NCBI GenBank assembly: GCA_016177915.1
Contig: JACOUI010000379.1
Coordinates: forward strand, 1 to 47,722
Length of the DNA stretch: 47,722 nt
Direction: 5' to 3'
DNA from: Planctomycetia bacterium
GTDB lineage: Bacteria; Planctomycetota; Planctomycetia; Pirellulales; S012-138
The notes beneath the pieces were generated by a model. It worked only from the letters and a program-made list of their open reading frames with translations. It did no database searches and was not told the origin of the DNA. A program made the translations under genes and the position numbers. Below, in pieces: positions 25,894 to 33,822 of this stretch (position 1 is the stretch's first letter; every line of letters starts with the position of its first letter).

Positions 25894-26937
25894 ATGCTGG
25901 GATCGATTCGCGCGCTTTGCGCTTTGGGGCTGGTGCTGCTGGCGGCCGTGCCGGCCTTCGCACAGGCCGTTTATCCGACGACGCCGGCCGATGCCGGCGC
26001 GACCGTGCAGCCCTCGCTGCAGCCGGGCGTGGCCACTCTCGACGGCACGGCGCAGTTCGACCCCTATGCCGACCCCAACCAGGCGCCATCGCTGGCGCCC
26101 TCGACGAACCCCGCCGCCCCAAGCCCCTGGTTCGCCCAGCCGGCCTGGGGAACGCCGATCCGGCTGGTGCAGAACGTCGGCCTGGAATATACGATGCTGG
26201 GCGGCAACGGCGGCGGCATCGAATACCTGGGCCTGGATGAAGTCGAAGTCTGGGGGACGTTTGCTTTGCCGCTGTCGCCCGCCATGGCCCCCTTCGAGCT
26301 GACGCCCGGCTTTGCCACACAGTGGTGGGACGGCCCGGGCTTTCCCGTCTTTCCGCCGCGAACGTACAGCGCCTATCTCGACATCGGCTGGCGGCCGCAG
26401 ATCACGAACCACACGTCGCTGGAACTGGCCGTGAAGCCGGGGGTGTATTCCGACTTTCGCGACGTGGACAGCGAAGCGATCCGCATCCAGGGCAAGGGCC
26501 TGGTGATCGTCGCGCCCAATAACGTCTGGCAATACGTGGCCGGTATTTTGTACCTCGACCGCGTGGACGTGAAGCTGTTGCCGGCCGGCGGCGTGATCTG
26601 GACGCCCACGCCCGACGTGCGCTACGAGATCCTCTTCCCGCAGCCGCGGTTCGCCAGCCGGCTCGTCACCTACGGCAATCTCGATTGGTGGTGGTTCATC
26701 GGCGGCGAGTACGGCGGCGATTCCTGGTCCGTGGCCACGACCGGCGGCCGCGCCCAGACCGACTACAACGACATCCGGATTTTCGGCGGCCTGGAGTTCA
26801 AGCCCTGCCCCGGCGTGGCCGGCTGGCGTGGGCACATCGAGCTGGGCTACGTCTTCGACCGCGAGATCCAGACGGAGACGGGGATCGTCACGACGCCGGA
26901 CGACACGCTCATGCTCCGCGCGGGCCTGAATTACTAA
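25894..26937 (+). CDS. exported beta-barrel-like protein (DUF6268-like), 347 aa
   Basis: A Sec signal peptide (residues 1-23, ending AFAQA) is followed by a Pro/Ala-rich linker to about 85. Then come about 260 residues of alternating aromatic and polar strands (GLEYTMLGG, AYLDIGWRPQI, LELAVKPGVYSDF, WWWFIGGEYGG, HIELGYVFDREI) ending LMLRAGLNY, a terminal aromatic residue as in outer-membrane barrels. The family name DUF6268 is from memory. The next gene (27113) is a clear paralogue with the same PGVYSDF/PGLYSDF, GGVIWxP and FDRE/FNRD landmarks. It probably sits in the outer membrane; the substrate is unknown. It follows the foldase gene by 117 bases. TAA is followed four bases later by a dispersed repeat. 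Confidence 0.7.
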   Translation: MLGSIRALCALGLVLLAAVPAFAQAVYPTTPADAGATVQPSLQPGVATLDGTAQFDPYADPNQAPSLAPSTNPAAPSPWFAQPAWGTPIRLVQNVGLEYTMLGGNGGGIEYLGLDEVEVWGTFALPLSPAMAPFELTPGFATQWWDGPGFPVFPPRTYSAYLDIGWRPQITNHTSLELAVKPGVYSDFRDVDSEAIRIQGKGLVIVAPNNVWQYVAGILYLDRVDVKLLPAGGVIWTPTPDVRYEILFPQPRFASRLVTYGNLDWWWFIGGEYGGDSWSVATTGGRAQTDYNDIRIFGGLEFKPCPGVAGWRGHIELGYVFDREIQTETGIVTTPDDTLMLRAGLNY

Positions 26938-26940
26938 CTT

Positions 26941-27076
26941 GCAGGGTGGACCGAGCTCGCGGAAGCACCATGGTGGGCGTCGCGAGCCATACGGTGAATA
27001 ACGACCGTCGACGGGATCACCTCCACTGTTCCGCGAGCGAAGGCCCACCACGTTGGGCTTGCTCCACCCACCCTCC
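26941..27076. repeat. GCAGGGTGGA palindromic element between the two paralogues
   Basis: The left end (26941) is GCAGGGTGGACCGAGCTCGC; the right end (27062-27076) is CTCCACCCACCCTCC, its inverted partner. Inner GGTGGGCGTCGCGAGC and GCGAGCGAAGGCCCACCA segments pair as well. It is the same family as 9351-9488 and 32654-32766. Confidence 0.7.
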
Positions 27077-27112
27077 AAACAGAGCTCGCGGCCAAGCAGC
27101 TTCTCAACGTGC

Positions 27113-28195
27113 ATGATGATCGCCGCCCGGAACATGCTGCCGACCCTTGCCGCCATCCTGGCGCTGGCCGTCTTACCGCGCCTCGCGCCGGCGATGGACG
27201 CCGTGAAGGCCGAGGATCCGATCGCAGTGGATGCTTCGCCCAAAGCGGCGCCGGCCGGCGGCTGGAAGGCCGCGCCGCTTCAAGACCTGACCGACGATCA
27301 TCTCCACACGGACGACGACGTGTTCCCTGTCCGGCCGGCCTCGTTCCTCGATCCCACTATCGACGGGGGCGAGATCCCCGGGCAGCGGCGCTCGCTCGAG
27401 GACCCCGCAGGCTGGCTGCCGATGGGACCCTTGCGCGAGCTCCGCTTCGACATGACCTGGATCGAAGCTGACGACCTGGCCTTTGCCGACCTGGAGGCCT
27501 GGGCGATCTTCGCGGTGCCGACGTACTCCGAGGAATCGCCGCTGGTTTTCACGCCGGGCTACGGCCTGCACTTCGTCGACGCCGAGACGCCGCCGCTGCC
27601 GTTCCTTCCCGTCCACGTCCACGACGTTTACATGGATGTCATGTGGCGGCACCGCTGGTGGTCGATGCCGCAGCTTACGACCGACGTCGCCATCACGCCG
27701 GGCCTCTACAGCGACTTCGAGGGCAGCCTCGACGGCGACGCCTTTCGCCTGGGTGCCCGCGCCGTCGGCGATTACATGGTCCGGCCCGATTTGACGATCC
27801 GCGCCGGGCTGGCGTTCCTCGACCGCGACGACGTGCCGGTGCTCCCGCTGGGCGGCGTGATTTGGAAGCCCGACCCCGACACCGCCTGGGAGCTGGTGCT
27901 GCCCAAGCCGCGCTACGTGCGGCGGTTCTATTGCGACGGCTGCACGGAGCGGTGGTGGTACGTGGGGGGCGAGTTCGGCGGCGGAAGCTGGTCAATCGAA
28001 ACTCCCGCCGGCGCGAAGGACGTCTTCAACTACTCCGACTGGCGGCTCGTGCTGGGCCTGAAGCAGAAGACGCGGGGCGGGGCGATGATGCTCTTGGAGG
28101 CCGGGCTCGTCTTCAACCGCGACCTGGAGCTGGAAAGCGGGGCGGAATTCGACCCGGACAACGCCTTCATGCTCCGGGCAGGGATTGGTTTCTGA
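27113..28195 (+). CDS. exported beta-barrel-like protein, paralogue of the preceding gene, 360 aa
   Basis: ATG at 27113 (or the next codon, 27116) starts a signal peptide with hydrophobic core LPTLAAILALAVLPRLAPA. An acidic, variable linker runs to about 120. The barrel-like part then aligns with the previous protein: ADLEAWAIFAVP, AITPGLYSDF, GGVIWKPDPD, WWYVGGEFGG, EAGLVFNRDLEL and an ending LRAGIGF with terminal Phe. It has a CDGC pair near 288-291 absent from the first copy. The duplication with a repeat between suggests tandem gene amplification. An upstream frame from 27053 would translate repeat DNA and was not used. Function is unknown; an outer-membrane location is inferred. Confidence 0.7.
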   Translation: MMIAARNMLPTLAAILALAVLPRLAPAMDAVKAEDPIAVDASPKAAPAGGWKAAPLQDLTDDHLHTDDDVFPVRPASFLDPTIDGGEIPGQRRSLEDPAGWLPMGPLRELRFDMTWIEADDLAFADLEAWAIFAVPTYSEESPLVFTPGYGLHFVDAETPPLPFLPVHVHDVYMDVMWRHRWWSMPQLTTDVAITPGLYSDFEGSLDGDAFRLGARAVGDYMVRPDLTIRAGLAFLDRDDVPVLPLGGVIWKPDPDTAWELVLPKPRYVRRFYCDGCTERWWYVGGEFGGGSWSIETPAGAKDVFNYSDWRLVLGLKQKTRGGAMMLLEAGLVFNRDLELESGAEFDPDNAFMLRAGIGF

Positions 28196-28306
28196 CCGCC
28201 CGCTGTTTTGCCGCCGTCTCCCTCTGGCCCAATTCCCTTTATCCCTGTGCCGTTGTTAAGATGGACCCGTGCGCCCGAACCGTCGGGCGCAGACCGGGAG
28301 CCATCC

Positions 28307-29200
28307 ATGAGCGCGCACGCTTCGACGCCGCCGGCACAGCAGGAACCTGAGGTTTCTCTGCGCCCGCTGGAAGGCTGGCATTGCAGCCACTTGTACTATT
28401 CGTTCGACCGCGGCGTGCTCCGAGGACTCGACGAGCGGAGCCTGGCCGCGGGTCGGCAGGAGATTATCGGCATCCTCGACCCGGCCGCCCCCGATGCCCC
28501 CTCCCGACTGCAAGTGAGCGTCGTCGCGGGCCACAAGGCCGACTTCGGCTTGCTGCTCTTGGATCCCGACCCGCTCGTGATCGATTCGGTCCACCAGCGC
28601 CTTTTGGCCAGCACGCTCGGCCCGGCCCTCCGGCCCACGTACTCGTTCGTCTCGCTGACGGAAGTATCGGAATACGTGCCGACCGTCGAGCAATACGGCA
28701 AGCGGCTCGTCGAGGAAGGCGAAGACCCCAAGGGCCCCGCGTATACCGCAAAGCTCAAGGCCTACGAGCAGCGCGAGGTGATGATGCGCCGCCAACGGCT
28801 TAACCCGGACTTTCCGCCCTGGCCGAGCACGTGCTTCTATCCCATGAACAAAAAGCGCGAGGTGGGCGAAAACTGGTTTTTGCTCGACGTCGATTCGCGC
28901 AACCGCCTGATGGCCGAGCACGGCCGCACCGGCATGACCTTCGGCGGCAAGGTGACGCAGCTCATCACGGTCGGCCTGGGCCTGGAGGACTGGGAATGGG
29001 GCGTGACGCTGTGGGCCCGCAACCCGCAGTTTCTCAAGGAAATCGTGTACCGGATGCGGTTCGACGAGGCCTCGGCGCGGTACGCGCAGTTTGGGCCCTT
29101 TTACGCATCGTACATCATGCCGGCGGCGGCAATGCTCGACCACTGCCGGATCGGCAAGGTCGAGCCGGCGGCACACGCGAACCGGACCGTTCGTTCCTGA
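28307..29200 (+). CDS. hemQ: HemQ, chlorite-dismutase-family coproheme decarboxylase, 297 aa
   Basis: The C-terminal half has the HemQ signature: FYPMNKKR with Tyr178 and Lys182, the proximal-His segment LMAEHGRTG (His205), GKVTQLITVGLGLEDWEWGVTL (about 215-235), and the MRFDEASARYAQFGPFYASYI block near 256-276. HemQ turns coproheme III into haem b with peroxide in the last step of the coproporphyrin-dependent pathway. An insertion of about 40 mostly charged residues (130-170) between the two ferredoxin-like halves is a feature I associate with PVC-group members. I chose the ATG at 28307; upstream extension from 28208 is Pro-rich and unlikely. No signal peptide, so cytoplasmic. It is not next to other hem genes, but haem supply suits the nearby multi-haem cytochromes. 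Confidence 0.88.
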   Translation: MSAHASTPPAQQEPEVSLRPLEGWHCSHLYYSFDRGVLRGLDERSLAAGRQEIIGILDPAAPDAPSRLQVSVVAGHKADFGLLLLDPDPLVIDSVHQRLLASTLGPALRPTYSFVSLTEVSEYVPTVEQYGKRLVEEGEDPKGPAYTAKLKAYEQREVMMRRQRLNPDFPPWPSTCFYPMNKKREVGENWFLLDVDSRNRLMAEHGRTGMTFGGKVTQLITVGLGLEDWEWGVTLWARNPQFLKEIVYRMRFDEASARYAQFGPFYASYIMPAAAMLDHCRIGKVEPAAHANRTVRS

Positions 29201-29214
29201 TTTCTTCTCTCCTC

Positions 29215-29237
29215 CTCGTACTCGTACTCGTACTCGA
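29215..29237. repeat. CTCGTA hexamer tandem repeat
   Basis: Three to four CTCGTA units occur just after hemQ. The reverse complement (TACGAG)n is found at 44252-44269, also directly beside a repeat-bearing gene junction. Function is unknown. Confidence 0.6.
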
Positions 29238-29262
29238 ATTCGCCGCCAGTAACATCCTCCCT

Positions 29263-29352
29263 GCCGGCTTCAGCCGGCATCCTCGTTTGCCGCCGGCTTC
29301 AGCCGGTGGGGGCGGACCACAGTAAATCGCCACAGCCGGCTTCAGCCGGCTT
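29263..29352. repeat. triple GCCGGCTTCAGCCGGC palindrome element, copy 1
   Basis: Three copies of the palindrome CCGGCTTCAGCCGG at 29264, 29292 and 29336 are spaced by fixed linkers (CATCCTCGTTTGCCG; TGGGGGCGGACCACAGTAAA and so on). The same composite of about 90 bases with the same order and orientation recurs at 45505-45597, so it is a dispersed REP-like unit, here in the spacer after hemQ. Confidence 0.85.
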
Positions 29353-29393
29353 TCCGCCGCTTTAGCACTCGACCCAACCTCGCCGTTCCACCC

Positions 29394-30080
29394 ATGACCC
29401 GATACCTCACACTTGCCGCCCTCGCCACCGCGCTCCTCGGCTTTCCCGCCCTTGCCGACGACATCCCCAACGAGATCGACGGGCTGCCCCTCCTCGTCAG
29501 CGAGGACTTCGAAAAAAGCGCCGACGCCTGGGAGCCCTCCGACGAAAAAGCGTGGCGCATCGAGGACGGCCGCGGTGGCAAGGTCTATAGCCAGTTCGTC
29601 AAGAACAGCAAATACGAGCCGCCCCACCGCAGCCCGCTCAACATCGCCCTTTTGAAAGACGTCTCCGTCGGCGACTTCATCCTGCTGGCCAAGGTGAAGA
29701 GCACGGTGCCCGACTACGGCCATCGGGACGCCTGTCTTTTCTTTGGCCGCCAGGGCGCCGCGAGCTTGTACTACGTTCACTTCGGCAAGAAGACCGACGA
29801 CCACGCGAACCAGATTTTCATCGTCAAGGACGCGCCGCGGACGAAGATTTCGACCAAGACGACGCCGGGCACGAACTGGGACGACGAGTGGCATGACGTC
29901 AAAATCGTCCGCCGCGTCAAGGACGGCACGATCGAAGTCTATTTCGACGACATGAAGCAGCCGGTGATGACGGCCCAGGACAAGACGTTCGCCTGGGGCC
30001 GCGTGGGCATCGGCTCGTTCGACGACACGACGCAGTGGGACGACGTGCGCCTTTACGGCCAGAAGGTCGACAAGAAGTAG
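29394..30080 (+). CDS. secreted DUF1080/concanavalin-like protein, 228 aa
   Basis: A signal peptide (residues 1-21, ending PALAD) precedes a single beta-sandwich-type domain with EDFEKSADAWEPSDEKAWRI (about 37-56), YYVHFGKKTDDHANQIFIV (about 125) and a C-terminal GRVGIGSFDDTTQWDDVRLYG. This is the pattern of the 3-keto-disaccharide-hydrolase/DUF1080 and LamG-like sandwich proteins that planctomycetes export in large numbers. No catalytic residues can be assigned. Its TAG stop lies in a GTAGGGTGGC repeat fragment. The octahaem cytochrome starts 42 bases downstream, so the two may be co-transcribed. Confidence 0.75.
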   Translation: MTRYLTLAALATALLGFPALADDIPNEIDGLPLLVSEDFEKSADAWEPSDEKAWRIEDGRGGKVYSQFVKNSKYEPPHRSPLNIALLKDVSVGDFILLAKVKSTVPDYGHRDACLFFGRQGAASLYYVHFGKKTDDHANQIFIVKDAPRTKISTKTTPGTNWDDEWHDVKIVRRVKDGTIEVYFDDMKQPVMTAQDKTFAWGRVGIGSFDDTTQWDDVRLYGQKVDKK

Positions 30081-30121
30081 GGTGGCACCGCCCACCGTTC
30101 CCTTGAGTCCTCACGCCCTGC

Positions 30122-32650
30122 ATGTCTCCCCAACCCCGCGACCCCGTCGAGCCGCCCCCGCCGCGCGGCTCGCGTCGCCTTCGCGTGCTTGTTGCCGTCG
30201 TTCTCGTCCCGTTGCTGGCCGGTCTCTATGTCCTCGGCGATTGGTGGTTCGGCATCCCCGAAGGAACAGAGGCCACCTACGTCGGCCGCGATTCCTGCGT
30301 CAAGTGCCATGCCGCCCAGCACGATCTCTGGCAACACTCCGACCACGACCGCGCGATGGACCTGGCTACGGACGAAACCGTCCTGGGCGACTTCAACAAC
30401 GAGGAGTTCGAGTACCACGGCATCACGTCGCGGTTCTTTCGAGACGGAAAAAAATTCCTCGTCACGACCGACGGGCCGGACGGCAAGCTCGCCACGTTCG
30501 ACGTGAAATACACGTTCGGCGTCCGGCCGCTGCAGCAGTACATGGTCGAGATGGAGCGCGGCCGCGTGCAGGTGCTGCCCTTTGCCTGGGACGGCGTGCA
30601 AGGACGCTGGTTCCACGTCTACCAGGACGATCCGCAGGCCATCCGCGCCGGCGATCCGATCCACTGGACGGGACCGGGCGGCAACTGGAACCACACCTGC
30701 GCCGAGTGCCACTCGACGGACCTGCGCAAGAATTACGACCTCGCAAAAGACGAATTCCGCACGCAGTTCGCCGAGATCGACGTGAGCTGCGAGGCATGCC
30801 ACGGACCGGGAAGCGTTCACGTCGAGCTGGCCGCGGCCTGGTCGCCCTTCTGGGACCGGCGGTTGGGCTACGGCTTGCACAAGATGAAAGGCCAGGTGAA
30901 CACGGCCGAGATCGAGACCTGCGCTCGCTGCCACGCCCATCGCGCCCTCGTGGCCGAGGGCTTTCACGCCGGCCACGCCTTTCTCGACCACTACTCGCCG
31001 GCCCTGCTCGACACGGGCATCTATTTCGAGGACGGGCAGCTCTTGGAGGAGTCGTATGAGTACGGCTCGTTCCTGCAGAGCCTCATGTATCGCAAGAACG
31101 TCAAGTGCAGCGATTGCCACGACCCACACAGCACGCGCATCAGACTCCAGGGCAACGATCTCTGCCTGCGCTGCCATCAGCCGAAGTACGACACGGAATC
31201 GCACATTCGTCATCCGCGCGGGCGGTCCGGCTCGATGTGCGTCGATTGCCATATGCCGGTGCGCAACTACATGGTCGTCGACCCGCGCCGCGACCACAGC
31301 CTGCGCATGCCCCGGCCGGATTTGAGCGTGCTGCTGGGAACTCCCAACTCCTGCACGGGCTGCCATCTGCAAATGCCCGGGCCGCGCGTCGGGCCCGAGC
31401 TATCGCCGGAGAATGTAGCGCTACACGAGAAGTACAAAAGCTATGCGGCCTGGCTGGAGGCGGCGCGCCGCGGCGACGCGGCCGCCCGCGATACTCTCCG
31501 TTTCTTCGACCGCTGGGCCGCCGAAAAGGTCGTCGCCTGGTACGGTCCCAAACGGCGCGACGATCCGCACTTCGCGCTGGCCTTGGCGGCGGGCATCCGC
31601 GGCGAACTGGAAGCCGGCATCAAGGACCGCGACGACCCGCGCGCCGCAGCGGCCGAGATCGTCCGCCGGCTGGCCGATCTGTCGCGGCGCGACGCCGGGC
31701 CGGTCGTCCGCGCCAGCGCGGTCTCGCTGCTGGCGAACTATCCCGCCGACGAAGCCCGCACGGCCAACGAGCAGGCGCTCGCGGACAAGGAGCCGCTGGT
31801 GCGCCTGGCGGCGGTCCGCAACCTGGCGAACTTCTACGCGATCGACCCGGTCGACGTCTGGTCGTTCGATCAACTCGACAGCCCGGCCCGCGAAGAGCTG
31901 GACCGCCGTCGTCTGAGGCTCGCCAGGTTGGCCATTCCGCTCCTTTCCGATCCCATCCGCAGCGTGCGGATGGAAGCCGCCCGCGTGCTGGCCATCGTCC
32001 CCTCCACGTATTTCACGAGCGCCGAGTGGGAACAGTGGAAGTCGGCCTTCGCGGAATTCGAGAAAGGCCAGCTTGCTAGCGCCGACACCGGCGCCGCCCA
32101 CGTGAACCTCGCGCAGGTTTACGCCCGGCAAGGCCGGCTCAAGGACGCGGAGCAGGCGTATCTGACGGCCATCAAGGTCCAGCCCAGCTTCGTCCCTGCC
32201 CGCACCGGCCTGGCGGGCATTTACAACTACCAGCGCCGCAACGACGAGGCGGAAAAACTCTTGCGCGAGGCCCTGGCGATCTATCCCGACGGCGCCGACA
32301 TCCACTACAGCCTGGCCCTGCTCCTGGCCGAAAGCGAGGGGCGGCTTTCCGACGCGGCCGAGTCGCTGGCCGAGGCCGTGAAGCTCGCCCCGCGCCACGC
32401 GCGCATGCGTTACAACTACGGACTGATGCTGGAGCGCTTGGCGCGGTACGACGAGGCGGAGGAGCAGCTTCGCGAGGCGAGGCGACTCGATCAGGGGTCG
32501 GTCGACGCGCTGTATGCCCTGGTGCTTTTGCTGCGGGACCGGCAGAAATGGCGCGAGGCGTTGCCGCTCGTCGAGGAGCTTTCGCGCGCCCTTCCCGGCC
32601 AGCCGGCGGTGCTGGCGCTAGTGGCGGAGATTCGCCAGAAAGCCACGTAG
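30122..32650 (+). CDS. octahaem cytochrome c with HEAT-like and TPR C-terminus, 842 aa
   Basis: One N-terminal transmembrane anchor (about 20-42) leads to a haem region with eight CxxCH motifs: CVKCH 59, CAECH 193, CEACH 223, CARCH 267, CSDCH 329, CLRCH 348, CVDCH 373 and CTGCH 411. This is the spacing of doubled-CxxCH multihaem proteins. Residues about 430-640 are HEAT-like helical repeats, and about 655-842 are TPRs (AHVNLAQVYARQGRLKDAEQAY and following). It is likely held on the outside of the inner membrane, where the haems carry electrons and the repeats bind a partner. The reaction is unknown: the family includes octahaem nitrite and hydroxylamine enzymes, but I do not see a distinctive active-site haem such as CxxCK. 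Its stop lies directly before a dispersed repeat. Confidence 0.85.
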   Translation: MSPQPRDPVEPPPPRGSRRLRVLVAVVLVPLLAGLYVLGDWWFGIPEGTEATYVGRDSCVKCHAAQHDLWQHSDHDRAMDLATDETVLGDFNNEEFEYHGITSRFFRDGKKFLVTTDGPDGKLATFDVKYTFGVRPLQQYMVEMERGRVQVLPFAWDGVQGRWFHVYQDDPQAIRAGDPIHWTGPGGNWNHTCAECHSTDLRKNYDLAKDEFRTQFAEIDVSCEACHGPGSVHVELAAAWSPFWDRRLGYGLHKMKGQVNTAEIETCARCHAHRALVAEGFHAGHAFLDHYSPALLDTGIYFEDGQLLEESYEYGSFLQSLMYRKNVKCSDCHDPHSTRIRLQGNDLCLRCHQPKYDTESHIRHPRGRSGSMCVDCHMPVRNYMVVDPRRDHSLRMPRPDLSVLLGTPNSCTGCHLQMPGPRVGPELSPENVALHEKYKSYAAWLEAARRGDAAARDTLRFFDRWAAEKVVAWYGPKRRDDPHFALALAAGIRGELEAGIKDRDDPRAAAAEIVRRLADLSRRDAGPVVRASAVSLLANYPADEARTANEQALADKEPLVRLAAVRNLANFYAIDPVDVWSFDQLDSPAREELDRRRLRLARLAIPLLSDPIRSVRMEAARVLAIVPSTYFTSAEWEQWKSAFAEFEKGQLASADTGAAHVNLAQVYARQGRLKDAEQAYLTAIKVQPSFVPARTGLAGIYNYQRRNDEAEKLLREALAIYPDGADIHYSLALLLAESEGRLSDAAESLAEAVKLAPRHARMRYNYGLMLERLARYDEAEEQLREARRLDQGSVDALYALVLLLRDRQKWREALPLVEELSRALPGQPAVLALVAEIRQKAT

Positions 32651-32653
32651 CCC

Positions 32654-32766
32654 GTAGGGTGGGTGGAGCAAGCGCCGGTGCTCGCCAGACTGGCTTGCAA
32701 TTCGACGCCGCGTCGATCGGCGACGCGGCGTTTGCAACCGCACCGCTTGCGACGCCCACCGTCGCG
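32654..32766. repeat. GTAGGGTGGG palindromic element after the octahaem cytochrome
   Basis: It begins GTAGGGTGGGTGGAGCAAGC four bases after the cytochrome stop and ends near GCTTGCGACGCCCACC (inverted). An inner GACGCCGCGTC...GACGCGGCGT hairpin lies at about 32704-32731. It belongs to the same family as 9351-9488 and 26941-27076. The rest of the 307-base spacer to 32957 holds no gene I recognise. Confidence 0.7.
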
Positions 32767-32957
32767 CGAGAGCGAGCGCTTCACGGCCAATCTGCGAATC
32801 TGCGCAAACTTTTCCCGTCGGGCCGGCGCTGCCGGTCATTCTTGGCAGGGAAGTGTGGACGACTGGGCGAAAAGGTGACGATGTATGGATTACGCCGACC
32901 GTAGGGCCGCGCCGCTGGCGCGCGGACCCCCTCAACGTGCTAGCAAGGACGCATACT

Positions 32958-33731
32958 GTGACGAGAATCAACCGGCATCGCTCGCGTGTAACAGCGGTCA
33001 TCGGCCTCGCCGTGTGCTGCGGGGCCGCGACCATCGCCGCGCTCGTGGCAGTCGCCGACGCAGGCGACGGCGTCCGCCCTCGCTATAACCGTCGCGATGC
33101 AGCGCCCGCCGAACTCTCCCGCACGCAACTCGAGCGGCTCCTCCTGCCGGTCGACCAATTCGAAGCGGCGCAGGACCAGGGTGAACCCGACTCGTCCATT
33201 CTCCAGCCGCCCAAGCCGCCCGCCAACGGCCAGGCCCCGCGCACCGACCCCACGCAGACCGACGCCGTCGAGTTTCCGGACCTCAGCCGGCCGCTCCGCG
33301 ATTCGCCGCGCGGCATTCGCCTCATGACGCGCGACTTCGTTCCGCCCAATCCCGCGGGCGAGTATTTCGCCGGCACGGGCGAGGTGACGCACGACGAGGG
33401 CTTCCAGCGCCCCTGGCCGCACGTGCAGTTCTTCTGGATGGCCTCCGGCGCCGTTCATTACCCGCTCTACTTCGAGGACATCAACCTGGAGCGCTACGGC
33501 TATTCGTATGGTTGCGCGCAGCCGGTCGTGTCGGCGGCGCATTTCTTCGGGCGGATTCCCGCGCTGCCGTATCTGATGACGCTCGAGCCGCCCTGCGAAT
33601 GCCAGTACGCCCTGGGCTATTTTCGTCCTGGAAGCTGCGCGCCCTACCGGCTGCACTGGCCGCCGCTGGATGCCCGGGCGGCCTTTGTCGAGGGCGCCAC
33701 GATCACCGGACTCGTATTCCTCATTCCGTAG
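32958..33731 (+). CDS. exported protein of unknown function, 257 aa
   Basis: I chose the GTG at 32958 because AAGGA lies eight bases upstream and a signal-anchor (VTAVIGLAVCCGAATIAALVAVADA) follows at once; a longer frame from 32853 adds 35 atypical residues. After a Pro-rich linker (about 60-110) comes a compact C-terminal region with FFWMASGAVHYPLYFEDI, the repeated aromatic YGYSYG and two Cys-containing loops (PPCECQYALGYFRPGSC). This motif set is a pattern I associate with planctomycete exported proteins, without a known role. It is 91 bases upstream of the TolC-like gene, so co-expression is plausible. The TAG stop is part of a GTAGGGTAGG repeat. Confidence 0.6.
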   Translation: MTRINRHRSRVTAVIGLAVCCGAATIAALVAVADAGDGVRPRYNRRDAAPAELSRTQLERLLLPVDQFEAAQDQGEPDSSILQPPKPPANGQAPRTDPTQTDAVEFPDLSRPLRDSPRGIRLMTRDFVPPNPAGEYFAGTGEVTHDEGFQRPWPHVQFFWMASGAVHYPLYFEDINLERYGYSYGCAQPVVSAAHFFGRIPALPYLMTLEPPCECQYALGYFRPGSCAPYRLHWPPLDARAAFVEGATITGLVFLIP

Positions 33732-33780
33732 GGTAGGCGGCCCGCCTGCCTCCGCTCGTGGGGCAGGCGTCCCGCCTGCC
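33728..33780. repeat. GGCAGGCG-CCCGCCTGCC hairpins supplying a stop codon
   Basis: GTAGGGTAGGCGGCCCGCCT then GCC, and GGGGCAGGCGTCCCGCCTGCC, form two hairpins in the 91-base spacer before the TolC-like gene. The first TAG (33729-33731) is the stop of the exported protein gene. Confidence 0.65.
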
Positions 33781-33822
33781 GTCTTCGTGCAACCAACGAC
33801 CAGCCCCCCACGAAAATCGACC

